Positions 8,417-17,035 of a stretch of 64,000 bases of DNA are shown here, one piece after another. This stretch comes from an uncultured Clostridia bacterium (lineage in GTDB: Bacteria > Bacillota > Clostridia > Oscillospirales > Ruminococcaceae). Under the pieces are notes generated by a model. The model saw nothing but the letters and a program-made list of their open reading frames with translations. It ran no database searches and had not been told where the DNA came from. Position 1 is the first letter of the stretch, and each line of letters opens with the position of its first letter. Location: the NCBI GenBank assembly GCA_947389015.1, contig CANDVA010000005.1, positions 62,001 to 126,000 on the forward strand. Reading direction: 5' to 3'. Position numbers and translations under genes: made by a program.

Positions 8417-9811
8417 ATGAAGAATTTTATGGATAAGGACTTTGTCCTAAAAAATCAGACAGCGGTAACGCTGTACGAAAACTACGCGAAGGATATGCCG
8501 ATTTTCGATTTCCATTGTCATCTTCCGATAGAGGAAATTTACAACGACAGAAAATTTGCGAACATCACCGAGTGCTGGCTCGGCGGCGATCATTACAAGT
8601 GGCGCTTGATGCGCGAAATGGGCGTTGACGAGAGCTATATCACGGGCGATAAGGGCGACTTCGAGAAGTTTATGAAGTACGCCGAGGTAATGCCCTACGC
8701 GATAGGAAATCCCATTTTCCACTGGACACATCTGGAGCTCCAGCGCTATTTCGGGATAAACGAGGTTCTCTCGCCCAAGACCGCAAAGGAGATATTTGAC
8801 AAGTGCAACGAAAAGCTGCAAACGCTGACCGCGCGCACGCTTATCAAGAACAGCAACGTAAAGAAGCTGTTCACGACCGACGATCCGATCGACGACCTGC
8901 ACTTCCATAAGCTGCTCAAGGAGGACAAGTCGTTCGACGTTGAAGTCGCTCCCGCGTTCCGTCCCGATAAGGCGATAAATGTCGAACTGCCGACCTATGT
9001 TCCGTATATTGCGAAGCTCGCCGACGCAGCCGACGTTCGCATAGACGGTATCGACAGCCTGTGCGAGGCTTTGACGAAGCGCATAGAGTATTTTGACAGC
9101 GTAGGCTGCGTATGCTCCGATCACGCACTGGATGTTGTAATGTTCGCGCCCGCGACAAAGGAGCAGGTCGACAAGATAGTTAAAAAGGCGCTTGCCGGCG
9201 ACGATCTGACCGTGAACGAGGTCGAGCAGTACAAGGGATACGTTCTCGTACATCTCGGCAGACAGTACGCGCGTCTGCACTGGGTACAGCAGTACCATAT
9301 CGGAGCGCTCCGCAACAACTCGCGCCGTTATATGGGGTTGCTCGGTCCAGATACGGGCTTTGACGCTATCGAGGATCAGACGTTCGCCAAGAAGCTCTCA
9401 ATGCTGCTCGACACGCTGGACAGCACTGACGAGCTTCCCAAGACCATTCTGTACTGCCTGAATCCGCGCGACAACGAAGTCCTAGCAACGATTATGAACT
9501 GTTTCCAGCAGAGCGGTATTGTTGGTAAAATGCAGTTCGGCTCGGCGTGGTGGTTCAACGATCAGAAGGACGGCATGGAAAAGCAGCTTACCGCGCTCTC
9601 GCAGCTCGGGCTTGTCAGCAAGTTTGTCGGAATGCTCACCGACAGCCGCAGCTTCTTGTCTTACACCCGTCACGAGTATTTCAGACGCATACTCTGCAAT
9701 ATGTTCGGTACCCTTATCGAGGAGGGCGAATATCCCAACGATGTAGAGTTCGTAGGCGAGATAGTCAAGGACGTTTGCTATAACAACGCAATAAAGTATT
9801 TCTCCAAGTAA
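8417..9811 (+). CDS. uxaC: uronate isomerase (glucuronate/galacturonate isomerase)
   Basis: A 464-residue amidohydrolase-superfamily isomerase that interconverts galacturonate with tagaturonate and glucuronate with fructuronate. FDFHCHLP near residue 31 is the HxH metal motif, and GCVCSDHAL with later GSAWWFNDQ and MLTDSRSFLSYTRHEYFRRI are family hallmarks. Ribosome site aaggag (8401-8406) precedes ATG 8417. This is the last gene of the operon, followed 10 bp later by a strong hairpin terminator. Confidence 0.95.
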   Translation: MKNFMDKDFVLKNQTAVTLYENYAKDMPIFDFHCHLPIEEIYNDRKFANITECWLGGDHYKWRLMREMGVDESYITGDKGDFEKFMKYAEVMPYAIGNPIFHWTHLELQRYFGINEVLSPKTAKEIFDKCNEKLQTLTARTLIKNSNVKKLFTTDDPIDDLHFHKLLKEDKSFDVEVAPAFRPDKAINVELPTYVPYIAKLADAADVRIDGIDSLCEALTKRIEYFDSVGCVCSDHALDVVMFAPATKEQVDKIVKKALAGDDLTVNEVEQYKGYVLVHLGRQYARLHWVQQYHIGALRNNSRRYMGLLGPDTGFDAIEDQTFAKKLSMLLDTLDSTDELPKTILYCLNPRDNEVLATIMNCFQQSGIVGKMQFGSAWWFNDQKDGMEKQLTALSQLGLVSKFVGMLTDSRSFLSYTRHEYFRRILCNMFGTLIEEGEYPNDVEFVGEIVKDVCYNNAIKYFSK

Positions 9812-9820
9812 ACCGAAAAA

Positions 9821-9860
9821 CTAACCGCCGCGGGTCGTCTCCTGCGGCGGTTAGCCTTTG
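9821..9860 (+). terminator. Rho-independent-like terminator of the hexuronate operon
   Basis: Inverted repeat ctaaccgccgc (9821-9831) pairs with gcggcggttag (9844-9854) around a 12-nt loop that can extend by GG/CC. Only a modest T-rich stretch follows (cctttgcgtttg). It begins 10 bp after the uxaC stop. Confidence 0.75.
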
Positions 9861-9926
9861 CGTTTGCTATACATACGGTGCATACAGTACAAATACCGCA
9901 TAGCACCGATGATACGCAAATTTTCC

Positions 9927-9955
9927 TTGATTTTTCCGTAATAATGTACTATAAT
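9927..9955 (+). promoter_or_regulatory. sigma-A promoter of the second MATE gene
   Basis: TTGATT (9927-9932), 17-bp spacer, TATAAT (9950-9955), about 37 bp before the MATE start at 9993. Confidence 0.7.
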
Positions 9956-9992
9956 ATACATAGATAAGTAATATTCAGGGGTAAAATTCAAT

Positions 9993-11354
9993 ATGGAGCA
10001 AAAAAATAACGCAGGTGCGGACAGTCAGTACAAAAAAATGACTGAAACTCCCGTGGGAAGACTGATAATATCGCTTGGTATACCGACGGTCATTAGTATG
10101 CTGATCACAAACATATACAATATGGCGGACTCATATTTTGTCAGTCAGCTATCGCTGAGTGCAGGCGGAGCGACAAGCATTGTGTTCGGTGTAATGGCTA
10201 TTCTTCAGGCGTTCGGTTTTATGTTTGGTCACGGGTCGGGAAGTCATATCAGTCGAATGCTCGGCGCTAAGCAGAATGAAAGAGCAAGTCAATTCGCTTC
10301 TACGGGATTTTTCTGGGCAGTGCTTGTCGGTTTTTTGATTATGATCGGCGGGCTTGTTTTTATTGAGCCGCTGATGAGACTGCTCGGAAGCACTGATACT
10401 ATTTTGCCGTATGCCATAGATTATTGCACCTTCATACTGATTGCCGCTCCCGCTATGACAGGGAGCTGTGTGCTGAACAATATACTTCGTTATGAGGGAA
10501 AAGCAGCGCTGGCAATGATAGGTCTGACGACGGGCGGTATTTTAAATATGGCGCTTGATCCGCTGCTAATTTTTGCGCTTGATATGGGTATAAGCGGCGC
10601 GGGACTGGCTACGGCGCTGTCGCAGTACATATCGTTCGGTATTCTGCTGTCGATGTTTTTGTTGAAAAAGACGCAAAGTCGGATATCTCCGCGCTTATTT
10701 GCAAAGGAATTCAATACGGTAGCAAGCATTGTAATTACGGGTCTGCCGAGCCTTGCGAGACAAGGGCTTAACAGTGCGTCGACCATGGTAATGAACGCGC
10801 AGGCAAAGCCGTTCGGCGACGCGGCGATCGCGGCAATGGGATATGTCGGCAGAACGTCGAGCCTAATATTCAGCATAGGGCTCGGTATCGGACAGGGATT
10901 TCAGCCCGTATCGGGATTTAACTACGGCGCGAAGAAATATTCAAGGGTCAGAAAAGGCACTTGGTTTACTTTATGGCTGGGCATGGCGTCGATAGGAGTT
11001 ATCGCCGCGGGGTGCTTTGCTTTCGCGCCTCAGATCATTTCACTTTTCAGAAACGAAGAGGAGGTTTTACTGATCGGCAGCGAGGCATTGCGGATTCAGT
11101 GCATTTTTCTTTTGTTTTTTCCCGCGTCTATGGTGGTCAATATGTTATTTCAAAGTATCGGAAAGAGTATCCCCGCGCTGGCGCTGTCATGTCTGCAAAG
11201 CGGGTTGATCTTTATACCCCTTTGTTTGATCCTGCCTCGGTTATGGGGTATAAAGGGCATTGAAGTCGCACAGCCGCTGGCTTACTTTGTGACGGCTATT
11301 ATTTCAATGCCTTGTATGATAGTTTTTTTAAAGCATCTGCCGAAGGACAAATAA
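9993..11354 (+). CDS. MATE-family efflux transporter
   Basis: A 453-residue, twelve-helix MATE exporter, distinct from the one in the hexuronate operon. The N-terminal block MTETPVGRLIISLGIPTVISMLITNIYNMADSYFV and the mid-protein PSLARQGLNSASTMVMNAQA with SLIFSIGLGIGQGFQPVSGFNYGAKKY are characteristic of the DinF/NorM-like clostridial branch. A likely Shine-Dalgarno (aggggt) lies about 10 bp before ATG 9993. It has its own promoter and appears monocistronic. The substrate cannot be predicted. Confidence 0.9.
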   Translation: MEQKNNAGADSQYKKMTETPVGRLIISLGIPTVISMLITNIYNMADSYFVSQLSLSAGGATSIVFGVMAILQAFGFMFGHGSGSHISRMLGAKQNERASQFASTGFFWAVLVGFLIMIGGLVFIEPLMRLLGSTDTILPYAIDYCTFILIAAPAMTGSCVLNNILRYEGKAALAMIGLTTGGILNMALDPLLIFALDMGISGAGLATALSQYISFGILLSMFLLKKTQSRISPRLFAKEFNTVASIVITGLPSLARQGLNSASTMVMNAQAKPFGDAAIAAMGYVGRTSSLIFSIGLGIGQGFQPVSGFNYGAKKYSRVRKGTWFTLWLGMASIGVIAAGCFAFAPQIISLFRNEEEVLLIGSEALRIQCIFLLFFPASMVVNMLFQSIGKSIPALALSCLQSGLIFIPLCLILPRLWGIKGIEVAQPLAYFVTAIISMPCMIVFLKHLPKDK

Positions 11355-11403
11355 CACGATTGACGAATTTCGCGCGTTGGTTTTGCATGAGGATTTTAGA
11401 GGA

Positions 11404-11643
11404 ATGAATTCAACTGAGAACCTTGTTGTAATCCTTCTGTTCTCAGTCTTCGCCGCACTTAAAACAGATAAACCGATGGCAGTATTCATCAGTGCTGTAA
11501 GCATCGTTCCGAACTCCTGCGCAGTAATATCGTATCGCAGACGGAGCAGTGCTTACGCTCGTTTTTTCCGCAGTCGTACAGTATGTTCGGCTGCGCTGTC
11601 TGTTATTGCGGCATGCGCGGCTATCGGAATAGTCGCCGTTTAG
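11404..11643 (+). CDS. possible small membrane protein, 79 aa
   Basis: An open frame from ATG 11404 to TAG 11643 encodes 79 residues with hydrophobic stretches near residues 6-18, 25-42 and 61-79, separated by a basic RRRSSAYARFFRSR segment. gagg at 11390-11393 could serve as a ribosome site. No family is recognised. It could be a spurious frame in the spacer between the MATE gene and the sensory island. Confidence 0.3.
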   Translation: MNSTENLVVILLFSVFAALKTDKPMAVFISAVSIVPNSCAVISYRRRSSAYARFFRSRTVCSAALSVIAACAAIGIVAV

Positions 11644-11677
11644 GTTTGTCCGCAAACTGTACCATACGAACAGACCA

Positions 11678-11705
11678 CAAAAAAGTCCCGGCGCTTGCCG
11701 GGACT
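11678..11705 (-). terminator. Rho-independent terminator of the small transcript (and of the upstream chemoreceptor mRNA)
   Basis: The stem agtcccgg/ccgggact (11684-11691 with 11698-11705) is followed on the minus strand by a run of six Ts. Confidence 0.85.
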
Positions 11706-11713
11706 AGGGTATT

Positions 11714-11758
11714 TTACTTCTGGGCGGGGAATTCGGCAATGAGGTCAATATGGTTCAT
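11714..11758 (-). CDS. putative 14-residue peptide ORF inside a short LytTR-box-controlled transcript
   Basis: On the minus strand, ATG at 11758-11756 opens a 14-codon frame (MNHIDLIAEFPAQK) ending at TAA 11716-11714. The only candidate Shine-Dalgarno is the G-rich run (gggcgggg) about 10 nt upstream. That run can pair with ccccgccc inside the ORF, so translation would be structure-dependent. The ORF fits entirely between a strong promoter and a strong terminator. It may be a signal or regulatory peptide, or the transcript may be non-coding. No homology is claimed. Confidence 0.3.
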   Translation of the reverse strand: MNHIDLIAEFPAQK

Positions 11759-11788
11759 ACTGGTTCAGCCCCGCCCTTCCGCTCTTTA

Positions 11789-11856
11789 AGTATAGCAAAA
11801 ATCCGTTCAATTTTCAATATTTATCACTTATATGACGGAAAAATCACTTATATGAC
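11789..11856 (-). promoter_or_regulatory. LytTR-like direct-repeat operator and promoter A (small RNA)
   Basis: Read on the minus strand: two copies of GTCATATAAGTGAT (plus coordinates 11843-11856 and 11823-11836, period 20 bp), then 5 bp, then -35 TTGAAA (11812-11817), a 17-bp spacer and -10 TATACT (11789-11794). The box core resembles the AgrA/LytTR box. The same arrangement recurs at 13890-13977 and 18581-18648. Confidence 0.75.
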
Positions 11857-11872
11857 ATAAGCGTACATATTT

Positions 11873-13855
11873 TTACCCGAAGCGGTCGAGATGCTCTTTC
11901 AGCAGCGCTGCCTGACTGTCAAGCTCCTCGCTTGCCGCGGCGGAATTCTGCGCGGCGGAGTCCGTTTTCTCAATGACCGTCTCCACTTCGCCGAGCTTTA
12001 CGGATATCTCCGCGAGCATGGTCTTCTGCTCCTCGGAAACATCCGCTATTTCCGATACCGAGCCGCTTATCGAGTTCGTTTCCGCAACGATACCGCTCAG
12101 CATTTCGGCTGTCAAGTTTGCTGCCGCCGTGCCGCTTTCGATAGCCTTTACGGTGTTCTCGATAAGCTCCGCGGTGATCTTTGACGCGTCGGAGGATTTC
12201 GCTGCGAGATTGCGCACCTCCTCAGCGACAACGGCGAAGCCCTTGCCTGCCTCTCCCGCGCGTGCCGCCTCGATAGACGCGTTGAGCGCGAGTATATTCG
12301 TCTGGAACGCTATGTCCTCGATCGTAGAGTTGATCTTGACTATCTCGTCCGCGGAGCGAGAAATGCTGTCCATGATATTAACAAGCTCCTGCATTTTCTC
12401 GTTGCCCGCGCTTACCGCGTCGGCGGCTTTGAGCGCCTTTTCCTTGACCGAGAACGCGTTTTGCGCGGACTGCGATACTCTGTTGTTGATATCACCGAGA
12501 TTAGCGGAAACCTCGACGATAAGCCTTGTTTCGTCGTTGACGGCGCGCGCAAGCTCTGAAGCTCCTACCGAAACGCTGCGCGAGCCGCCCGATATCTGCT
12601 CCGATACCGTGCTAAGTTCGGCAAACGTAGAAGTCATCGCATTGCAGATATGCTTAATTGACTGCTCCATAGCGGTGAATTCGCCGACAAATTTAACAGA
12701 GCTGTCATACGTGAATTTTCCGTCCGCCATATCCGAGAGTATCCTTTCGATCTCATCAATGTACGATTTAAGTGATATGTTTGTTTGCATAAGCGCGCCG
12801 CAGATAGTGCCGATCTCGTCGTTCGCGGCTTTGGGGTAGCTGTGCTCCAGAACGCCGTTGGACATATTTGTGACGATATTCTCTATCGCCGACAGCGGCT
12901 TTAAGCGCTTCGTAAACTTCAGCCAGAAGAACAGTCCTCCGCCGAATATCGCCGCAAGCGAAACTATCACCGCCAGAATGATTATGTTGTTCAGCCGTGA
13001 CATCGCTTCGTCGTAATCCGCCGCATAAAGTACTTTCCAGCCGGTATCGCCTATCGGAACAACGGGGAAATAGCGCATAGAGCCATCGTAGCCCTTCCCC
13101 GAAACGACGTTTGTGCTTCCCGCTGCCGCGAGAACGTCTTTGTAAATGGGCGCGATATCAACGAGCTTCGTGATCTGTTCGGTCTTGCCGTCGTCAAGAA
13201 GTCTGTGCGAATACTCCTGATTTTCGGCGTGGGCTACTATATTGTCGCTGCCGTCTACAAGTACCGCGTATCCGCCCTCGTCCGCTTTAAGTCCTTGGCA
13301 GACCGAGACCAGCTCGCCGATCTCGATGTCGAGACCGCACACGCCCAACACCTCGTTCTCCGACAAAAGCGGGCTTGCAACGGTGATAACGATCTTTCCC
13401 GTGATCGCGTCTATGTACGGGTCGGTAACGATAGTGGCGCGGGTGCTCTTGGCGCTTTGGTACCAGCCGCGCTCCTGGGCGACGTAATCCTCGGCTACGG
13501 GATAAACGCTGCACACCATTCCCACCGTATCGGTCTCCCACGCGAGATATCCGTTCATAATGCTTGCCGAGGTGGTGTGAACAACGTCAAGCATATGCTT
13601 TTGCAATGCTTCTCCGTGGAATTGCTGTTCCGCTGCTGTCTTGGCAAAGTCTTCCGCAATGGTCGTGTGCTTTGTGAACCATGTGTCCATTTTAGCTGAC
13701 TCCGCCGCGACGGTATGATACAGATCCGATTTTATCGAACTTGTGTATCGGATATTGACGTTCACGGAAAAAATGAGACAGACCGCTATAAGAGCGGCAG
13801 CCAACATTCCCGCTGAGGATAATAAAATGCTTGTGAGCAGACTTTTCCTTTTCAT
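11873..13855 (-). CDS. methyl-accepting chemotaxis protein with extracytoplasmic Cache-type sensor
   Basis: A 660-residue transmembrane chemoreceptor. A short cytoplasmic N-terminus and TM1 (about 9-30) lead to a long extracytoplasmic dCache-like region (about 35-285; motifs [40 protein letters not shown]). TM2 follows (about 292-314), then HAMP and a signalling coiled coil. The kinase-contact tip [34 protein letters not shown] is intact, so it should engage CheA/CheW encoded elsewhere. dCache domains usually bind amino acids, amines, organic acids or sugars. A ggaggaga ribosome site precedes ATG 13855. Transcription is predicted from the repeat-controlled promoter at 13890-13977, tying it to the adjacent two-component system. 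Confidence 0.92.
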   Translation of the reverse strand: MKRKSLLTSILLSSAGMLAAALIAVCLIFSVNVNIRYTSSIKSDLYHTVAAESAKMDTWFTKHTTIAEDFAKTAAEQQFHGEALQKHMLDVVHTTSASIMNGYLAWETDTVGMVCSVYPVAEDYVAQERGWYQSAKSTRATIVTDPYIDAITGKIVITVASPLLSENEVLGVCGLDIEIGELVSVCQGLKADEGGYAVLVDGSDNIVAHAENQEYSHRLLDDGKTEQITKLVDIAPIYKDVLAAAGSTNVVSGKGYDGSMRYFPVVPIGDTGWKVLYAADYDEAMSRLNNIIILAVIVSLAAIFGGGLFFWLKFTKRLKPLSAIENIVTNMSNGVLEHSYPKAANDEIGTICGALMQTNISLKSYIDEIERILSDMADGKFTYDSSVKFVGEFTAMEQSIKHICNAMTSTFAELSTVSEQISGGSRSVSVGASELARAVNDETRLIVEVSANLGDINNRVSQSAQNAFSVKEKALKAADAVSAGNEKMQELVNIMDSISRSADEIVKINSTIEDIAFQTNILALNASIEAARAGEAGKGFAVVAEEVRNLAAKSSDASKITAELIENTVKAIESGTAAANLTAEMLSGIVAETNSISGSVSEIADVSEEQKTMLAEISVKLGEVETVIEKTDSAAQNSAAASEELDSQAALLKEHLDRFG

Positions 13856-13889
13856 AGATCATTCTCCTCCATAAAAATTTGTATATATA

Positions 13890-13977
13890 AGTTTAGCAGG
13901 ATTGCCCGCGATTTTCAATATTTATCACTTAATTGACGAATAAATCACTTAATTGACAGACAAATCACTTAATTGAC
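13890..13977 (-). promoter_or_regulatory. LytTR-like triple direct repeat and promoter B (chemoreceptor)
   Basis: Three identical copies of GTCAATTAAGTGAT (minus strand; plus coordinates 13964-13977, 13944-13957, 13924-13937) with an exact 20-bp period end 5 bp before -35 TTGAAA (13913-13918). A 17-bp spacer and -10 TAAACT (13890-13895) follow. The boxes lie between this promoter and the divergent response-regulator promoter at 14018-14046, so binding could affect both. Confidence 0.8.
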
Positions 13978-14017
13978 ATGAGATTTTTCCAAAATATGTA
14001 TATTCATCGACAAATTA

Positions 14018-14046
14018 TTGACTTATTGATCATTTTATGATATAAT
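14018..14046 (+). promoter_or_regulatory. promoter of the LytTR response regulator
   Basis: TTGACT (14018-14023), 17-bp spacer, TATAAT (14041-14046), 23 bp before the TTG start. It faces away from the chemoreceptor promoter, with the three boxes about 40 bp upstream. Confidence 0.8.
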
Positions 14047-14068
14047 TAAAATCAGGGGTGAAGAACGG

Positions 14069-14821
14069 TTGACTAAAATAAAATTTGTCATGTGTGACGA
14101 TAATAGCGACGATCTGGAAACGCTCCGCGCGTCGGCGGACGACTACATAAAACAACGCGGCTTTTGCGGCGAAACGGTATGCCTTTCATCGCCTGAGGAC
14201 GTTCTGCGATATTCCGAGGCGGTCGACGAAAACGAAATTTCAGTGTATCTTCTCGACGTTATAATGCCTGAAACGGACGGCATAGAGTTGGGCAAAAGGA
14301 TACGCGAACACGACAAGAAATCGGCGGTCATTTATATTAGCGTCTCGCGGGAGTATTCGCTTGACGCGTTTTCGGTGCGCGCTTTTTCTTATTTGATCAA
14401 GCCGTTTTCGCGTGAAAAGCTTTTTTCGGAGCTTGACGAGTGCCTCGACCGAATGGAGACCGCGCCGCAAACGCTTTCGATAAAAACCGCCGACGGCACG
14501 GCGCTCCTTGAGTTGTCAAGAATTATAGCGGTGGAGTATCTTGACCACAGACTGATATTTCACCTTCCAAACGGCTCTAAGATCGAAAGCGCGTATCGCA
14601 GACAGCCATTTGACGTTCAGGCGGAGGAGCTTATGCAGACGGGTGCCTTTCTGAAGGTGTCCGCGAGCTATCTGGTAAATTATAAAAATATTCAGGGCGT
14701 GAAATCCGATGAGTTTATTATGCGCGACGGCACTCAATATAAGATCACCCGAAAATACATAGCCGCAAGGCAGCAGTACATAAACGGAGAAATGCTCGGT
14801 CACAAAATGTCAATTAAGTGA
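14069..14821 (+). CDS. LytTR-family response regulator
   Basis: A 250-residue AgrA/VirR-type regulator: receiver domain (about 1-120) and LytTR DNA-binding domain (about 135-240). Receiver residues are visible: acidic pair in VMCDDNSDD, phospho-acceptor Asp63 in YLLDVIMPETDG, Ser91/Ser93 region IYISVS and Lys111 in YLIKPF. The start is TTG 14069, preceded by ggggtg at 14055-14060. The last four codons and stop (MSIK, TGA) are themselves part of the first box of operator C. The gene is followed by its predicted cognate kinase. LytTR proteins bind direct repeats about two helical turns apart, which fits the repeats found around it. Confidence 0.92.
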   Translation: MTKIKFVMCDDNSDDLETLRASADDYIKQRGFCGETVCLSSPEDVLRYSEAVDENEISVYLLDVIMPETDGIELGKRIREHDKKSAVIYISVSREYSLDAFSVRAFSYLIKPFSREKLFSELDECLDRMETAPQTLSIKTADGTALLELSRIIAVEYLDHRLIFHLPNGSKIESAYRRQPFDVQAEELMQTGAFLKVSASYLVNYKNIQGVKSDEFIMRDGTQYKITRKYIAARQQYINGEMLGHKMSIK

Positions 14822-14897
14822 TTTTTCCGTCAAATAAGTGATTTTTTGGTTAAACGGGCAATATCTCTTGAAGTGTTGACCCGTTTTGTATTATAAT
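14809..14897 (+). promoter_or_regulatory. LytTR-like operator C and promoter of the histidine kinase
   Basis: GTCAATTAAGTGAT (14809-14822) overlaps the end of the response-regulator gene. A second box GTCAAATAAGTGAT (14829-14842) follows at a 20-bp period. The best promoter is TTGAAG (14868-14873), an 18-bp spacer and TATAAT (14892-14897). The gap from box to -35 is 25 bp, exactly one repeat period more than at the other three sites. This implies autoregulation of the kinase. Confidence 0.7.
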
Positions 14898-14913
14898 ATG
14901 TAGGGGTGATGTA

Positions 14914-16962
14914 ATGCCATATCTTTTTTCGTATTTTTCCGAGGCGATGTTTTTTGCCTTGTATATATTTGTATGTTTGACGTTTATGAAACCGCGCTTT
15001 CCGCTCGGTATCCGAGTTTTGGTATACGGTGGGGTGCTGCTCCTCTCCTGTGGCGCGGTAACGGTTCTTACGCTGTCGGGAAACGCTATGGCGGCGCTCA
15101 CGCTGCTGCCGCTTATCGCGTATCTTCCGTTTTCCGTTTGCGTATACGTCCTCTCCGAGAGCGGGATATTTGAAGCAACCTCGGCTTGCTCCGTGGGAGC
15201 GCTTTTGACGATAATGCTCAAAATGTTCGACAAAATGCTTATGCTGCTGTTTGGCGTGGTTTTTCACGAAATCAACGGAGTATTGTACGATACTATAATT
15301 CTTGTTATTACAGCCGTTCTTACGGCGGCATTGGGATTTGTGGTGTTTCGGTATATACGCATACCGTTTACGGCATGCGCGGGTTCGGGTCTGAAAAACA
15401 GTCTGCTTATCCTTATCCCGGTAATAACAATGTTTCTGATAATTTTTATCAATTTCAACCGTCCTATCTACATTGGGATGATAATACTGACGCTTATGAC
15501 AGTCGCGTCTTTTTTCGCGATAACCACACGGCTTTTCGTATATTACGCGAAAATTATCGAGGCGACGGAGAACGAAAAAAAACTTATTGATAGTCTGGCG
15601 CTTCAGCGTCAAAATTTTGAGCGCATTTCCCGGAGCGTGGACGCGGGGCGGCTTTACCGTCACGATATGCGTCATCATCTGAAGGTATTGGCGGGAATGG
15701 CACAGCGGGACAACGCCGCCGAAATTCTGGAATATATAGGGGAACTAAACAGCTCTGTTGGGGACTGCACTCCCGAAATGTTCTGCAGAAACCCCGCGGT
15801 AAACGCAGTGCTGTCGCAATACATAAGCCGCGCGGAAAATATCGGCTGCCGGATTGAGCATAAAGTCTTCATTCCCGAAGAGCTTCCGTTTGAGCTGCCC
15901 GACGTGTGCATAATTCTGTCAAACGCGCTTGAAAACGCGCTGAACGCCTGCGAAAAGTGCACCGAGGACAAGCGTTATATTGATTTGCAGGCTGATTTTT
16001 CGGATGACCGCAAGCTGAAAATATCCGTAAGAAACCCCTGCTCCGATATCGTAGAGCTTGGCGCGGATGGACTGCCTGTTGTCGCTAAGCGCACAGACGG
16101 TCACGGGATCGGACTTCGGGGCGTGAAAAAAACGGTTGAGAAATACAACGGCTTTATCTGCTGCGCGTATGAAAACGGAGTATTTCTGTTCTGCGCCGAG
16201 ATATTCCGCGACCCGAACGGCGGCTTGCCAAATTACGGTAAAGCCGAACGCGTTCCCAAGCATTCAAAGGCGCTTCCTGCGGTTCTGGCGTCGATCGTCT
16301 GTGCAATAGGCGTGCTGAATTTTTCTCCGGCAGCTGCAAGCGCGCTGTCCGAAACGCTCTCCGTCGATATCAAGACGATAAGCTACGGTTGGGGTGACAA
16401 CGACCTGAGCATACGATATCCCGAGTTTGTCGGAGATAATTCCGATAAGCTGAATCAGGCGGCAAAGGATTTTATTTCCGAGGCGCAGAATACTTTTATG
16501 CAATACGCTCTTAAAAAATACGAGGGCTACGTCGCGGAGGACGCGGGCTACCGTATCCATATGAACAACAGAGATTATCTGTCGGCGAGGTTTTACGCGA
16601 CGATAAATTTAGGCGGCTCTATGGAATACAGCCGCTGCGTGACTATTGACAAGAAAAGCGGCAAGGTACTGGCGCTGGCCGACCTGTTCGATGAAAATTA
16701 CGATTACATAGGCGAGATAAGCGCGGAGATATTACGTAAAATGGAATACCGCGTGGAAAACGAGGGAGCGAATTATTTCATTCCCGGAGGCATCTGGAGG
16801 GACGACGAGTGTTTTAAGGAGATATCTCCGGATCAGGAGTTCTACTTGACGTCGGATGGGCTGTTGGTTATTGTTTTTGACGAATACACCGTAGCTCCCG
16901 GCACGGAGGGCTCTCCCGAATTTTTTATGCCATATGATATCTTCTTTTATGAAGCGCATTAA
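14914..16962 (+). CDS. AgrC-like sensor histidine kinase with C-terminal RsiV/DUF3298-like extracytoplasmic domain
   Basis: A 682-residue protein. Residues 1-212 hold six or seven membrane segments. Residues about 220-432 form the kinase: predicted phospho-acceptor His250 in YRHDMRHHLKVL, N-box LSNALENALNAC, G-box DGHGIGLRGV (GHKL type of LytTR partners). Unusually the chain continues. A further membrane segment (about 454-475, LPAVLASIVCAIGVLNF) is followed by about 205 residues resembling DUF4163/DUF3298 (PdaC/RsiV family): IRYPEFVGDNSDKLNQ, SGKVLALADLFDE, DQEFYLTSDGLLVIVFDEYTVAPGTEGSPEF. In RsiV this fold binds lysozyme. That a similar ligand is sensed here is inference. No stop or frameshift separates the parts. 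Confidence 0.85.
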   Translation: MPYLFSYFSEAMFFALYIFVCLTFMKPRFPLGIRVLVYGGVLLLSCGAVTVLTLSGNAMAALTLLPLIAYLPFSVCVYVLSESGIFEATSACSVGALLTIMLKMFDKMLMLLFGVVFHEINGVLYDTIILVITAVLTAALGFVVFRYIRIPFTACAGSGLKNSLLILIPVITMFLIIFINFNRPIYIGMIILTLMTVASFFAITTRLFVYYAKIIEATENEKKLIDSLALQRQNFERISRSVDAGRLYRHDMRHHLKVLAGMAQRDNAAEILEYIGELNSSVGDCTPEMFCRNPAVNAVLSQYISRAENIGCRIEHKVFIPEELPFELPDVCIILSNALENALNACEKCTEDKRYIDLQADFSDDRKLKISVRNPCSDIVELGADGLPVVAKRTDGHGIGLRGVKKTVEKYNGFICCAYENGVFLFCAEIFRDPNGGLPNYGKAERVPKHSKALPAVLASIVCAIGVLNFSPAAASALSETLSVDIKTISYGWGDNDLSIRYPEFVGDNSDKLNQAAKDFISEAQNTFMQYALKKYEGYVAEDAGYRIHMNNRDYLSARFYATINLGGSMEYSRCVTIDKKSGKVLALADLFDENYDYIGEISAEILRKMEYRVENEGANYFIPGGIWRDDECFKEISPDQEFYLTSDGLLVIVFDEYTVAPGTEGSPEFFMPYDIFFYEAH

Positions 16963-16975
16963 CACTTATAATGGC

Positions 16976-17012
16976 AAATATCCGAGAGCGGCTGCCCTCG
17001 GATATTTTTTTA
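16976..17012 (+). terminator. terminator after the histidine kinase
   Basis: The stem atatccgag/ctcggatat (around 16978-17005) with a 10-nt loop is followed by seven Ts. It separates the kinase from the convergent chemoreceptor gene, which ends at 17036. Confidence 0.85.
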
Positions 17013-17035
17013 TCTTTATTATGCACTGTACACCT

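Larger units (their letters stand above)
11678..11782 (-). ncRNA. predicted ~105-nt structured small RNA (or micro-mRNA)
   Basis: A complete small transcription unit can be read on the minus strand. It has a sigma-A promoter with -10 at 11794-11789, a predicted start near 11782, an 8-bp stem gggcgggg/ccccgccc (arms at plus 11722-11729 and 11769-11776), and a terminator hairpin at 11705-11684 followed by six Ts. It lies downstream of the chemoreceptor gene but has its own promoter with upstream LytTR-like boxes. It does not match SRP RNA, 6S RNA or any riboswitch known to me. Confidence 0.55.

Noticed and set aside
11678-11782. Signal recognition particle RNA, 6S RNA or a c-di-GMP riboswitch
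   Set aside because: The conserved SRP apical loop, the 6S bulge layout and the c-di-GMP-I core motifs are all missing.
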